This document shows, piece by piece, positions 18,890 through 28,483 of a stretch of 64,000 nucleotides of DNA. The notes beneath the pieces are model-generated. The model worked only from the letters and a program-made list of their open reading frames with translations, had not been told where the DNA came from and ran no database searches. The position numbers and the translations under genes were made by a program. This stretch comes from an uncultured Acidobacteriota bacterium (GTDB lineage Bacteria; Acidobacteriota; UBA6911; CAINFC01), in contig CAINFC010000148.1 of NCBI GenBank assembly GCA_903847975.1, positions 1 to 64,000 on the forward strand. Reading direction: 5' to 3'. Numbering within the stretch: the first letter of the stretch is position 1; each line of letters opens with the position of its first letter.

Positions 18890-19885
18890 ATGACGGAAAA
18901 AGCCAGTGAAGTGAAGGTGGGAATTTTTGTTGCGGCCGCGATGCTTCTTCTTTTATTCACCGTTTTCAGCATCAGCCGCTGCAACCCGTTCCGACTGGAA
19001 CCGCTTCACTACCAGGCCCGGTTCCGCTTCGCCGGAGGGCTGACGGAAGGGACCGTGGTCCGCTTCGGCGGACTTTCGGTCGGCCGCGTGGAAAAGGTCG
19101 GGATCATTCCCACCCCGGAGCAGGGCAACATGGTTTTGATTTCGGTTTCGCTGAATCCCGGCACGCCCGTAAAAAAGGACAGCGAAGCGGTCATCACTTC
19201 CCTGGGCGTGCTGGGGGAAAACTATCTGGAAATCGGCCTGGGCGGACCCAAGTCGGAACCGCTACCCCCGGGATCCTTCCTGCCCGTCAAGGAATATCCC
19301 AGCATGCAGGAGGTTTTTTCCAAAGTGGACCTGGTCCTGGGCGATGTCCAGAAGCTGATCAAGGACGTGAACCGGCAGATCGAGCAGATCTCCGGGAAGG
19401 CCAACGTTCTGCTGACCGACATGGATAAAACCTTTTCGGACGGAAACCAGAAAAAGCTTTCTTCCATTCTGGATCAGACCGACGACCTGATACGCAAAAC
19501 CGGCCCGCAGCTCAACGAGACCATGACGATGGTGCGTGATGCCACCCGGCGGGTCGATCCGATGTTTGCCAAGGTGGAGGGCGTCATTCAGAAGGTGGAC
19601 AAGCTGATCGGCAATATCGACGCGACGATTGCCGAACTGAAGCCGGAAGTGAAAACTTCCCTGGGCAATGTAGACAAAACCCTGGAAGAAGCGCGCCTGG
19701 CTCTGTCGGAAATGCGCTCCCTGCTGGCCACCAACCGCGGCCCGCTGGATACCATTCTGGAAAACATCCTGGTCACTTCCGACAACCTGCGGGAGCTGAG
19801 CGACACACTCAAGCAGCGCCCGTCCAGCCTGATCCGCACCCCTTCTTCAAAACCCCGCATTCCACCGGAGATAAATCAACGATGA
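18890..19885 (+). CDS. mlaD: MlaD-family MCE substrate-binding protein
   Basis: 331 residues. A Shine-Dalgarno AGGAAAGGAAG precedes the ATG. One N-terminal membrane helix (about 13-30) is followed by one MCE domain (about 38-115: ARFRFAGGLTEGTVVRFGG, VGRVEKVGII, DSEAVITSLGVLGENYLEI) and a long helical tail (about 130-300) with heptad-like repeats and repeated VDK/LDQ motifs. The tail is longer than in E. coli MlaD (183 residues), suggesting a needle-like helical extension towards the outer membrane as in other MCE proteins. Confidence 0.93.
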   Translation: MTEKASEVKVGIFVAAAMLLLLFTVFSISRCNPFRLEPLHYQARFRFAGGLTEGTVVRFGGLSVGRVEKVGIIPTPEQGNMVLISVSLNPGTPVKKDSEAVITSLGVLGENYLEIGLGGPKSEPLPPGSFLPVKEYPSMQEVFSKVDLVLGDVQKLIKDVNRQIEQISGKANVLLTDMDKTFSDGNQKKLSSILDQTDDLIRKTGPQLNETMTMVRDATRRVDPMFAKVEGVIQKVDKLIGNIDATIAELKPEVKTSLGNVDKTLEEARLALSEMRSLLATNRGPLDTILENILVTSDNLRELSDTLKQRPSSLIRTPSSKPRIPPEINQR

Positions 19886-20568
19886 CCGCAAAGTCTATTC
19901 CGATTTCCACAGACCGCCATCCTGCCGCAGGGCCTGCCGGGCGCTGGGCTTTCGGCCTCGGCCTGCTTGGGCTTTTTTCGGCGATGATCGCGGCGGGAGC
20001 AGGTTGCGGCAAAGCCTTGCCCACGCATTACTACGACATCCGCTACCCGGCGGCGTCGCCCCTGTTTTCGACTCCCAAGGTAAAAGCCACATTGGCCGTC
20101 GCCCCCTTCACCGCCCCTTTTTCCTACCGGCAGAATCGCCTGCTTTACCGGGAAGGCCCCCAGGAAGCCAAAGTGGGATTTTATGAAGACCGCCGCTGGA
20201 TCAGCGCCCCGACCGAGCTGCTGACCCTGGCCGCCGTGCAGCACCTCCGGCAGTCCGGCATTTTCGACAAGGTCGTCCCGCAGCAGGGAGACACGCCGGC
20301 CGATTTTATCCTGCGGGGCAAAATCACCGCCCTCGATGAGCTGGACAAACCGGACGGCTACTATGCGCAGGTGGGGCTCGAGCTGGAGCTGTACCGCTCC
20401 GCCGACGCCCGGAAGCTGATCTGGACGGGAGCCGTCCAGCACCAGCGGAAGACCACCGCCCGGGATCCGGACGTCATCGCCAACGAATTGGCCCTTGCCG
20501 TCGGGGAAGCCTTGCAGATGCTGGCTTCCAAAATCCTTCCGGCCCTCGAACCGGCCACCACCAGATAG
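19882..20568 (+). CDS. PqiC-like ABC transport auxiliary lipoprotein
   Basis: 228 residues. A hydrophobic N-terminal segment (about 22-42) ends in a lipobox-like AAGAGC, so this is probably a lipoprotein. The body matches the ABC-type transport auxiliary component (PqiC/LetC) family: THYYDIRYPA, LAVAPFTAPFSYRQNRLLYR, then ADFILRGKITALDELD. It overlaps mlaD by 4 bases. In PqiABC, PqiC caps the MCE channel at the outer membrane; an equivalent role here is inferred. Confidence 0.85.
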   Translation: MTAKSIPISTDRHPAAGPAGRWAFGLGLLGLFSAMIAAGAGCGKALPTHYYDIRYPAASPLFSTPKVKATLAVAPFTAPFSYRQNRLLYREGPQEAKVGFYEDRRWISAPTELLTLAAVQHLRQSGIFDKVVPQQGDTPADFILRGKITALDELDKPDGYYAQVGLELELYRSADARKLIWTGAVQHQRKTTARDPDVIANELALAVGEALQMLASKILPALEPATTR

Positions 20569-20583
20569 ACCATACAGAACATT

Positions 20584-21879
20584 ATGGGGAATTCGGCGTC
20601 CAGCTTCCATTTTCGAGACTACCAGCCCCGGCGCCTGGAAGTCATCGATACCACCCTGCGGGAAGGATCCCAGACCTCCCTGCTGCACGACCATTACAAG
20701 TATTTTTTCAACCTGGACGACAAGCTGGAGATCCTGCGCGCGCTGATCATTTACGGGGTCAAGTTCATCGAGCTGTTCGCTCCGATTGTCAGCAGCAAGG
20801 AAAAGGAGGACTTCCAGGCGCTAAAGGCCGCCCGGAACAGCCTGATCACCCAGAAGGGATATACCTTTCTTCTGGCGCATGTCCGCTGCGCCCCGGCCGA
20901 CATCCAGGCAGCGGTGGACGCCGGCTTCGACGGGCTCAACTTTTATATCGGCACCTCGCGCACCGCCCGCCAGGCCAGCCATGGCCTGGATTTGAAGGAG
21001 ATCGCCGAACGGGCCGGCCGCCTGATGGAGGAAGTTCGCCGCAGCTACCCTCACCTGATTCTTCGCTTCAGCGGCGAGGATGCCTTCCGCACCCCGCTGG
21101 AGGACCTCTTCCGGGTTTACGACCGAATCGTGCCTTTTGTCGACCGCCTCGGAACTCCGGACACGGTCGGAGTGGCCACCCCGCCGCTCACCGCTCTGCG
21201 TCTGCAGGCCCTCCGGGAACGGTACCCGACCATGGAATTCGAGGGGCACTTCCACAACGACCGGGGATTTTCGCTGGTCAACTCGCTGGAAGCGGTGCGC
21301 AGCGGAATGCGCTACCTGAACACTACGGTGCTCGGCATTGGCGAGCGCTCGGGCATTACCTCCCTGACCGCCCTGCTTTTCAACCTGTTTATCGAAAAGG
21401 AATACGATCTCCTGGAGGGATATCATCTCCGCGGGTCCTATCCGCTGAACGTCATGCTGGCCGATAAGCTCAAGCTTCTGGTCCCCTCCTCGGAACCGGT
21501 CAGCCTGACCAACCGGACCCATACCGCCGGAGTGCACCAGAAGGCGGTCCTCGCCGACCCGTCGGCCTACGAAGCGCACCCCCTGGATCATTTCGGTGTG
21601 ACCGAATCGGAAATCCTGCTGGGTCCCCTCAGCGGGTGGAACATGGTACATTACTACCTGAAGGAAATTAAGGGTTTCATGGTGGATGAGGCCGAAGCCA
21701 AAGCGGTCGCCGCGGCGTTCAAGGAACGGATTTATCACCTGGAGGTCAGCCAGTCGCCGGCGGACCTGCTGGTCAGCCTGGCGGAAAATGACTTCGGCCT
21801 GACGCGGCTCTCAGCCCCCGAGGCCTTCCGTAATACAATCGTACAGAATATGGGAACCCGAACCGAGCAGGAAACCTGA
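20584..21879 (+). CDS. HMGL-like/isopropylmalate synthase-type aldolase, substrate unknown
   Basis: 431 residues. A DRE-TIM metallolyase barrel: the family opening DTTLREGSQ at 22-30 (Asp22, Arg26, Glu27), SGEDAFRT, DTVGVATPP (193-201) and the metal ligands in GHFHNDRG (221-228). This fold does Claisen condensation of acetyl-CoA with a 2-oxoacid (isopropylmalate, homocitrate, citramalate synthases) or the reverse cleavage. The C-terminal ~150 residues differ from LeuA's regulatory domain. No leu, lys or nif genes are adjacent, so the substrate cannot be named. It lies 15 bases after the lipid-transport lipoprotein gene. Confidence 0.8.
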   Translation: MGNSASSFHFRDYQPRRLEVIDTTLREGSQTSLLHDHYKYFFNLDDKLEILRALIIYGVKFIELFAPIVSSKEKEDFQALKAARNSLITQKGYTFLLAHVRCAPADIQAAVDAGFDGLNFYIGTSRTARQASHGLDLKEIAERAGRLMEEVRRSYPHLILRFSGEDAFRTPLEDLFRVYDRIVPFVDRLGTPDTVGVATPPLTALRLQALRERYPTMEFEGHFHNDRGFSLVNSLEAVRSGMRYLNTTVLGIGERSGITSLTALLFNLFIEKEYDLLEGYHLRGSYPLNVMLADKLKLLVPSSEPVSLTNRTHTAGVHQKAVLADPSAYEAHPLDHFGVTESEILLGPLSGWNMVHYYLKEIKGFMVDEAEAKAVAAAFKERIYHLEVSQSPADLLVSLAENDFGLTRLSAPEAFRNTIVQNMGTRTEQET

Positions 21880-21925
21880 CGGACCGGGGCCAGACCCCTA
21901 AGAAGAATCATCGCGCCAAGACCTC

Positions 21926-22738
21926 ATGTCCGCTTCCTACCCCACCCCGGCCCTTCGCATTCTGATTGCCGACGACAACCCGGTCAACCGGATGGTGCTG
22001 GGTGCCTGCCTGCGGTCCCTGGGATATGAATCCAAAGCGGTAGCCGACGGCCGGGCTGTCCTCCAGGCGATGGAGGAAGAATCCTTTGACATTATTTTCA
22101 TGGACCTGCACATGCCGGTGATGAGCGGGTTCGAGGCGGCATCCGGGATTCGCAAAAAAGGATCCGATCCGGAGCGGCCATGGATCGTCGCCCTGACGGC
22201 CACCGCCGGTCCGAACGACCGCCAGGGCTGCCTCAGCCATGGGATGAATGACCTGGTGCTCAAGCCGGCCGGCACGCCGGAAATCTCCCGGATTCTGGAG
22301 CTGGTCACCCGGAAGCGGTTTTGCCCGGAAGCCCCGGAGCAGAAAGAGACCGCTCCGCCGGAGCGGACGCCCGGGCCTTCCGACGATACGGACCTGCCTT
22401 GCCCGCCGGTCTGCCTGGAGCGGCTGCTGGAAAATTGCGCCGGCAGAAAAGACTTTGCCGAAAAGCTGATCCGGATTTTCCTCCAGCGGTTTCCTCACGA
22501 TTTGCAGGAAATCCTGATGGCGGCGGCCGGCGGACACCCGGAAAAAGTGGTCTCCGTGGCTCACCGCCTGAAGGGCACCGCCGCCACGATTGCCGCCGAC
22601 TCCCTGCATCGCAAGGCCGATGAACTGGAGCGCCTGGCGAGCCAGGAGATTCTGGGCGAACCGGCCTCCGAGGCGGTGCGGGAGCTGGAGTGCCTGGCTG
22701 AACAGATCCGCCGCTTCCACAAGAGTCTGGCGTCCTGA
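21926..22738 (+). CDS. Response regulator with REC and HPt domains
   Basis: 270 residues. REC domain at about 10-130 with acidic pair in IADDNPVNR, phospho-acceptor Asp60 in IIFMDLHMPVMSGFEA, and Lys113. A Pro-rich linker leads to an HPt domain (about 163-265) with phospho-histidine His213 in SVAHRLKGTAATIAADSL. No output domain is present, so it acts as a phosphorelay intermediate. The following REC-PP2C gene (12 bases on) is a natural partner; a hybrid kinase lies convergently at 24337-28200. Confidence 0.9.
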   Translation: MSASYPTPALRILIADDNPVNRMVLGACLRSLGYESKAVADGRAVLQAMEEESFDIIFMDLHMPVMSGFEAASGIRKKGSDPERPWIVALTATAGPNDRQGCLSHGMNDLVLKPAGTPEISRILELVTRKRFCPEAPEQKETAPPERTPGPSDDTDLPCPPVCLERLLENCAGRKDFAEKLIRIFLQRFPHDLQEILMAAAGGHPEKVVSVAHRLKGTAATIAADSLHRKADELERLASQEILGEPASEAVRELECLAEQIRRFHKSLAS

Positions 22739-22749
22739 AGCATCCGGTT

Positions 22750-23874
22750 ATGAGTGAGCAAAATTCGAAATCCCCTTTGATCCTGATCGTCGAAGACGAT
22801 GACAGCTCCGCATCCCTCCTGGAAAGCATTCTGACCCGGGAAGGCTTCCGGACGGCGCTGGCCATCAACGGGGCCCAGGGTCGGGCTCAGGCCATCGAGG
22901 TATCTCCCGACCTGATCCTGATGGACATCCAGATGCCGGAAGAGGACGGCCTGACGGCCTGCCAGAAGCTGAAGTCCCACCCGATCACCGCAACGATTCC
23001 GGTCATTTTTCTGACCGCGGTCCATGAGACCGCCGCCAAGATCAAAGGGTTTGCTTTCGGCGCGGTGGACTATATCACCAAACCTTTTGAAACCGCGGAA
23101 GTGCTGGCCCGGGTCCGGCTGCACCTCAAGCTGCACCTGGCCTACCGCGACCTGGTGGAAACCTACATCTACAAATTACAGCAGCTGACCGAAGCGCAGC
23201 AGTCCATCCTGCCGCATCCCGAGGACCATCCCAAAGCCAAATTCTGCGCCCTTTACCGGCCGCTGGAGGAAGCCGGAGGAGATTTCTTCGACGTGCTGCC
23301 GGTGGGTTCGGATATTTACGACTACGTGGTGGCGGATGTCTGCGGGCACGACCTGGGCAGCTCCCTGGCCACCGCCTCGCTGAAAGCCCTGCTGCATCAC
23401 AATCCGCGGACCCTGTACACCCTGCCGGAATCGCTTTCCATCATTAACGAGGTGATGTGCGGCGTCTTGACCAAGGGGAAATACCTGACGCTCTGCATGG
23501 CCCGCCTGAACCGCATGAAGCGCAAACTGACCCTGGTCTGCGCCGGGCACCCTCCCCCGATTTACGTGCGCAAGGACCGCAGCGCCGCCCCGGTGGAAAG
23601 CCACGGGGACATCATCGGAATCCTGCCGACCATCTCCCTGGAGACCAAGGAAGTCATTATCTCCCCCGGGGACCGCTTCTATATCTACACGGACGGGCTG
23701 ATCGAAAAGCAGTCCAGCAGCTCCCTGCAGGCCGGCATCCAGGAACTCACGGACATCTGCGCCCACTATCACGACCAGCCCCTGCCGGTTGCCGTCCCGT
23801 CGATCGTGCGGCGCCTGTTCCCCAAGGAAGCCCCTCCCGAAGACGACATCCTGCTCCTCGGGGTGGAAATCTGA
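22750..23874 (+). CDS. Response regulator with PP2C (RsbU-type) phosphatase output
   Basis: 374 residues. REC domain (about 10-125: LIVEDDDSS, Asp59 in LILMDIQMPEEDG, Lys111 in YITKPF), short helix, then a SpoIIE/RsbU-type PP2C domain (about 150-374: EEAGGDFFDVLP, YVVADVCGHDLGSSLA, LVCAGHPPPIYV, GDRFYIYTDGLIE, PEDDILLLGVEI). It resembles RssB/HsbR-type regulators in which phosphorylation controls a serine phosphatase acting on a STAS anti-sigma antagonist. A possible substrate is the STAS protein encoded at 16882-17229 (inference). Confidence 0.92.
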   Translation: MSEQNSKSPLILIVEDDDSSASLLESILTREGFRTALAINGAQGRAQAIEVSPDLILMDIQMPEEDGLTACQKLKSHPITATIPVIFLTAVHETAAKIKGFAFGAVDYITKPFETAEVLARVRLHLKLHLAYRDLVETYIYKLQQLTEAQQSILPHPEDHPKAKFCALYRPLEEAGGDFFDVLPVGSDIYDYVVADVCGHDLGSSLATASLKALLHHNPRTLYTLPESLSIINEVMCGVLTKGKYLTLCMARLNRMKRKLTLVCAGHPPPIYVRKDRSAAPVESHGDIIGILPTISLETKEVIISPGDRFYIYTDGLIEKQSSSSLQAGIQELTDICAHYHDQPLPVAVPSIVRRLFPKEAPPEDDILLLGVEI

Positions 23875-23978
23875 CGGCTGGATCCGGGCGCCCGCCCCGG
23901 CACTCCGGATTAGCTCCCTTGTCGGCTTCGCAGGTTGTTTTAGGAACCTTTTGCCAAGCGATCCTTCCTGATAATCTC

Positions 23979-24117
23979 GCAAAAAGTAACCATCTTCTTT
24001 CGACCTGCCCTTTCGCCTTTCTTCCCGTTCTTCCTTTCTTCCTGCAAGCCTTTTCTTTTCACAGGAAGACGGGAAGATCAGGAAGGAAGAAAGAAGCCGT
24101 ACGTATATTTCGGAAGG
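23979..24117 (+). repeat. Dispersed hairpin repeat, copy 1
   Basis: Positions 23979-24069 match the reverse complement of 61759-61849 over 91 bases with only 4 differences counted by eye. The downstream part (about 24055-24117) matches 54899-54958. The core is pyrimidine-rich then purine-rich, with TCTTCCTG (24037-24044) pairing with CAGGAAGA (24062-24069). Confidence 0.85.
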
Positions 24118-24132
24118 AAGAGGGACTTTTTA

Positions 24133-24158
24133 CCGCTTCATCCTTCCTGGTGAAGCGG
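24133..24158. terminator. Hairpin between convergent genes
   Basis: CCGCTTCA pairs with TGAAGCGG (8 bp, 10-base loop). T-rich sequence precedes it (GACTTTTTA) and follows within 20 bases (TTTCTTTTTTT), so it could terminate transcripts from either side, the REC-PP2C gene or the hybrid kinase gene. Confidence 0.45.
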
Positions 24159-24336
24159 CAAAAGCCTCACAAACTTTCTTTTTTTGGAAAAAGCCAAGGG
24201 TCAAAGGCCCGGAACATAACAGCCTGGGGTGGGGCGCTGCGCAGCCGCAGGTACGCATTTTAGATATGCGCCAGGGCTGAAAGCCCGAGACATTATTTCG
24301 ACGGACGCACGCCCGGGGAAGGCAGGCCCGCGGTCA

Positions 24337-27300
24337 TCAGGTCCGCAGCAGCACTTCGCGTATCTTATCCGTCAGGTTCCTCACGGAATATGGCTTTTGG
24401 ATGAAGTGCATCCCGGCGTCCAGCACTCCGTGGTGAGCGATGACATCGGCGGAATAGCCGGAGGTGAACAGGCGCTTCATTTTAGGATAAAGCGCCAGCA
24501 GGCTCCGGGCCAGATCCCGTCCGTTCATTTCCGGCATGATCACATCGGTCATCAGCAGGTGGATCTGCCCGGCATGCGACTCGGCCATGCGAATCGCCTC
24601 ACGCGGACCCGAAGCGGTCAGAACGGAATACCCCTGTCTTTGCAGCATCTGGGAGGTCATCTTTAAAATAGCCGGTTCGTCTTCAACCAGGAGGATGGTT
24701 TCCCGCCCCGGCAAAATGTCCTCGACCCGGTATAGCTCCATCCGGAGCCGGTCTTCCGCACTCTCCTGCCGGGGAAGATAGATCTTAAAGGTGGTTCCCA
24801 TGCCCGGTTCGCTGTAAACGTTCAGCAGGCCGTTGTTCTGCTTGACGATGCCGTAAACGGTGGCCAGCCCCAGGCCGGTCCCCTTGCCGACCCCCTTGGT
24901 GGTAAAAAAGGGCTCAAAAATCCGGGCCATGGTGTCCTGGTCCATCCCGCAGCCCGTATCGCTCACCGACAGCAGGTTGTACTCGCCGGGCGCGAAGTCG
25001 GCGTGCTCCTGCCGGTTGGCCTCCTCAAAACAGACGCTGCCGGTCTCGATGGTGATTTTCCCGACATCGGCAATGGCATCCCGGGCATTCAGGCAAAGGT
25101 TGGCCAGGATCTGGTCCAGCTGCGTCGGATCAATCTTCACTTCCCCCACATTCCGACCGGGTTTCCAGGACAACTGAACATCTTCGCCGATGAGCCGCCG
25201 CAGCATCTTGAGAGCCCCTTCCACGGCGCGGTTCAAATCGAGCACCTTCGGTGCCACAGTCTGCTTCCGGGCGAAGCCCAGCAGCTGCCGGGTGATGTCG
25301 GCCGAGCGCTCCGCGGCTTTTTGCACCTCCTGCAGGTCATAGTAAAGCGGGTGGCCGGAGCCGATCTGCTCCATGGCCATTTCCGTATGCCCCAGGATCA
25401 CTCCCAGCATATTATTGAAATCGTGGGCCACACCTCCCGCCAGACGGCCCACGGACTCCATCTTTTGCGCCTGGACCAGCTGCGACTGGAGTTTTTCCTT
25501 TTCCTCTTCGGCTTTCTTGTGCTCCGTGAGATCATGCAGCAGCATCAGGTTTTTATTCCCGAAGCGGCTTCCCCAGACCTCCACGGTGCGCACCGTGCCG
25601 TCCCGGCAGGCGATCCGGGATTCCAACCTCCGGACTTCTGTTTTTTCCCGCACCGCGTCTTCCTCGTACCTTTGCCAGGTTTCCCGAACGGCACGCCGGT
25701 AAGCCTCCTCGGGATACGCCAGCCGATACCAATCTTCCAGGGTGGGAACATCGGAGCGGCTGTAGCCGAAGGTTTCCGTAAACCAGCGGTTCACGAACTC
25801 GATTTCGCCGCGGTCGCTGCGGATGACGATGGAAATCGGGGTCTGCTCGGCCAGCTGCCGGAAATGGGCTTCGCTGGCGCGCAATTCCTCTTCAATGCGC
25901 TTCTCGTAGGCCAGTGCCTTGGCGAGTTTGAGGTTGCTGAAGCTGGATCGCGCCACCAGATCGGATAGCCGCTTTAAAAAATCCATGATGCCTTCGATCT
26001 TTTCCCGCCGGACACGGGGAACCCGGCGCAAGGCAGCCAGGTAGCCTTCCCGGTCGAAGCCATACCGATCCGCCTGGGCCAGGAACGCCTCTTCCTCCAC
26101 CGTTTCTCCTTCCAGGAAAAACTGCCCGCAGGAGAGGTAGGCGACCGGAACACCCCCGATCACCAGGGGCGTAGCTACGTCCCAGAGTCCGTTCCGGCAA
26201 TGATGGTAGACGTGCTCCCCCTTGGGGATTTCCCGGGCCAGGAAAAAATCGCTTTCCGCGCAGTGCCGCAGCGCTTGCGGATGAAGGCGATGATAACGCG
26301 TACAGATGTCCTGCCAGCCGCTGGCCAGCAGCACTTTTCCGGTGCGGTCCAGGATGGCCACCGAGGCCTCCGCGATCCGGCTGAAATGGTCCAGGAGCGG
26401 CTGCAGCGCGGGAATATCGAGCAGGTTGGCCAGCTCCTCCTCCGTCACTTCGACATCCGGAGAGAGAATGGAGTCCAGCTTCAGCCGCAGCTGCTCTTCT
26501 CTCTGCCGCAGACTTTCCAGGGCCTGCTTGCGCTCGGTTATATCCTGGAAGGCCCCCTGAATCCGGACGATGGCCCCGCTGCTTTCGCGCAGCGCTTCGC
26601 CGGTGGTGCGAACCCACAGCCGGTTTCCATGGGCGGTGGTGATTTCCAGCTCCTCGTCGTAGGCGGTTCCGTCCTCCAGGCACTTTTGAAATACCTCGGT
26701 GATGCGCGCGCTGCTGGCGGGAGTATAGAACCGGATCGCTTCTTCGACCGAGGGCGAATAGCCCGGCGGAGTCTGGTGAATCGCCGCCACTTCATCGGAC
26801 CAGAACACCTGCCGGCTGGGAACATGGTAGCTCCAGCCTCCGAATCGCGCCGTTCGTCCCGCCATCCGCAGCAGGGCCTCGCTTTGCCGCAGGCTTTCCT
26901 CCGACTGCTTTCGGGCGGTAATGTCCACTTCCACGCCGTCCCAGACCAGCTGTCCGGAGGGCAGGCGGCGCGGGGTGGAAGTATATTCGAACCACCGAAC
27001 CCGCCCGCTGGGCAACCGGCTCTGCACCTGGACCCGCAGCGGCATGACTTTGCCCAGGGCCTCTTCCTCGCACCTTTGCACCAGAGCGAGGGATTCGGGG
27101 AGCAGCTGCCGGTAAATCACCCCGGCATCGGAGAGCACTTCTTCGGCGGTCACTTCGTTCAGGCGCTCGACTCCCCGACTGACGTAAGTAAACCGCCGCC
27201 CCAGTTGCGGATCCGCCGTCAGCTGGTAGACGACCGTGTCGCTGAGGTGATCGGCCAGGGAGCGCAGCCGTTCCTCCCGGTCCTGCAGCTCCGCTTCGGC

Positions 27301-28200
27301 CCGCTTGTTCTCCACGATCGCCTGGATATGGCTCAGAAAGGTGGTGAGCTGGGTGATATCCTCCGTCTGGTACGGAGCGGCACGGTTGGCCACCGCAGCG
27401 ACCGAACGGATGCGCCCCTGAACCGTGTGCGGCACCACCAGCAGGTTTTGCAGCGGAACATGCCCTTCGGGCAATCCCTTCTTGGCTGGATGGGCGGCCT
27501 GGTAGTCGTTGAGCACCAGGGGTTCCCGACGGCGGACCGCTTCCGCCCAGACGCCGGCCTCTGCGATCCGGAACATGGTCGGTTTGACCACCATGGCGCA
27601 CTCCTTCATGGCGCTGCCGGTCCAGGAGTGAATGGTCATCACCGACTCGTCTTCGCTGATAAAGCCGTAGAAGCCGTATTCGCTGCGGGTCATGCGGGCG
27701 ATGGTGGACAGAATGTGGTCGGAGATGGTCTTCATGTCGGCCGTCGCCAGGGAGGAGACGCTCCACAGAGCTTCCAGCCGTGCGTTGGCGGCCTTCAGAT
27801 CCTCTTCCAGCTGCTTGCGCCCGGTGATAACCTGGAAAAAGACCGAGATCCCTTCCCCGCGGGGAAAAACGCGCACCTCATACCAGTTGGCATAGGGGGG
27901 AATTCCGAAATAGGTTTCAAACTCCAGGCGCACCTGCTCGCGCACGGCCCGGGTATAGTTGACTTCGAACAGCGAGCCGCGCGCTTCGGGGAAGGCCTCG
28001 AACAGGTTGCGCCCCAGAACCTCCTCGCGCCGGCGGTGAAGCATGCGCTCCGCGGCGTCGTTCCAATACTCGACCACCAGATGGCGGTCCAGCAAAAAAA
28101 AGGCATCGCTTATTCCGGACAGAATGCGGCGGATCTCATCATCCGGCTGCCGGACTTCGCCTGCGGCGGTTGCATCGGTTCCCTGCGGCTGGTCGATCAT
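24337..28200 (-). CDS. Hybrid sensor histidine kinase with PAS, GAF, PocR and REC domains
   Basis: About 1287 residues from ATG at 28200 (GGGGGAAAACAGG before it). Approximate order: PAS (15-130), GAF (140-310), PAS (320-440), PAS (450-575), a PocR-type ligand-binding domain (590-770, with [20 protein letters not shown] and [14 protein letters not shown]), PAS (790-900), HisKA-type dimerisation helix with His near 928 in [17 protein letters not shown], HATPase (to about 1147; [21 protein letters not shown]) and a C-terminal REC (about 1165-1287; [14 protein letters not shown]). No transmembrane segment is seen, so it is a cytoplasmic sensor. It converges on the REC-HPt/REC-PP2C pair. Confidence 0.92.
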   Translation of the reverse strand: MIDQPQGTDATAAGEVRQPDDEIRRILSGISDAFFLLDRHLVVEYWNDAAERMLHRRREEVLGRNLFEAFPEARGSLFEVNYTRAVREQVRLEFETYFGIPPYANWYEVRVFPRGEGISVFFQVITGRKQLEEDLKAANARLEALWSVSSLATADMKTISDHILSTIARMTRSEYGFYGFISEDESVMTIHSWTGSAMKECAMVVKPTMFRIAEAGVWAEAVRRREPLVLNDYQAAHPAKKGLPEGHVPLQNLLVVPHTVQGRIRSVAAVANRAAPYQTEDITQLTTFLSHIQAIVENKRAEAELQDREERLRSLADHLSDTVVYQLTADPQLGRRFTYVSRGVERLNEVTAEEVLSDAGVIYRQLLPESLALVQRCEEEALGKVMPLRVQVQSRLPSGRVRWFEYTSTPRRLPSGQLVWDGVEVDITARKQSEESLRQSEALLRMAGRTARFGGWSYHVPSRQVFWSDEVAAIHQTPPGYSPSVEEAIRFYTPASSARITEVFQKCLEDGTAYDEELEITTAHGNRLWVRTTGEALRESSGAIVRIQGAFQDITERKQALESLRQREEQLRLKLDSILSPDVEVTEEELANLLDIPALQPLLDHFSRIAEASVAILDRTGKVLLASGWQDICTRYHRLHPQALRHCAESDFFLAREIPKGEHVYHHCRNGLWDVATPLVIGGVPVAYLSCGQFFLEGETVEEEAFLAQADRYGFDREGYLAALRRVPRVRREKIEGIMDFLKRLSDLVARSSFSNLKLAKALAYEKRIEEELRASEAHFRQLAEQTPISIVIRSDRGEIEFVNRWFTETFGYSRSDVPTLEDWYRLAYPEEAYRRAVRETWQRYEEDAVREKTEVRRLESRIACRDGTVRTVEVWGSRFGNKNLMLLHDLTEHKKAEEEKEKLQSQLVQAQKMESVGRLAGGVAHDFNNMLGVILGHTEMAMEQIGSGHPLYYDLQEVQKAAERSADITRQLLGFARKQTVAPKVLDLNRAVEGALKMLRRLIGEDVQLSWKPGRNVGEVKIDPTQLDQILANLCLNARDAIADVGKITIETGSVCFEEANRQEHADFAPGEYNLLSVSDTGCGMDQDTMARIFEPFFTTKGVGKGTGLGLATVYGIVKQNNGLLNVYSEPGMGTTFKIYLPRQESAEDRLRMELYRVEDILPGRETILLVEDEPAILKMTSQMLQRQGYSVLTASGPREAIRMAESHAGQIHLLMTDVIMPEMNGRDLARSLLALYPKMKRLFTSGYSADVIAHHGVLDAGMHFIQKPYSVRNLTDKIREVLLRT

Positions 28201-28348
28201 CCTGTTTTCCCCCGTTTCTGGCTGAACTCCCGGCAATAGAACACGGCACGTATGCCGGCACCATCAAAGGAAAAATGCCCTGTGCAGCAATAGTGAATAA
28301 ATCGGGGGGAAATGTCAAGGCACGCCGGGGCGGCCCGCAGGCCGCCGG

Positions 28349-28390
28349 CCGGTTTCACCCGGATGCCTTCCCCCTCGGCGGTGAAACCGG
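28349..28390. repeat. 11-bp inverted repeat (hairpin)
   Basis: CCGGTTTCACC (28349-28359) pairs exactly with GGTGAAACCGG (28380-28390) across a 20-base loop. It sits immediately beside the decayed glcD 3' end, at the left edge of the low-G+C cassette. Without a following T tract for either strand, terminator function is uncertain. Confidence 0.55.
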
Positions 28391-28396
28391 GGGTCT

Positions 28397-28447
28397 TCAG
28401 GGGAAGATCCTGCCGGAGTTCAGAATCCGTCCGGGGTCAAGAAGATC
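28397..28447 (-). pseudogene. Remnant of a glcD-type gene 3' end
   Basis: On the minus strand this encodes DLLDPGRILNSGRIFP followed by TGA. The intact FAD-linked oxidase gene at 32399-33796 ends DLFDPGRILNPGKIFP and TGA; 13 of 16 residues agree, stop codons align, and base differences are mostly transitions. Nothing upstream on this strand extends the similarity visibly. It is either the scar of a duplicated and deleted paralogue or one half of an insertion duplication. Confidence 0.7.
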
Positions 28448-28483
28448 CCCGGAGAGGCTGCTTCCGCTTCCCGGTTTCCGCAA

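Larger units (their letters stand above)
23875..24336. other. Convergent intergenic region rich in hairpins
   Basis: About 460 bases between two converging genes with no plausible CDS. It holds a copy of the dispersed repeat (23979-24117), a terminator-like hairpin (24133-24158) and a short palindrome GGGCTGAAAGCCC (24274-24286) in a G/C-rich segment resembling the palindrome cluster near 61.9 kb. Confidence 0.6.
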
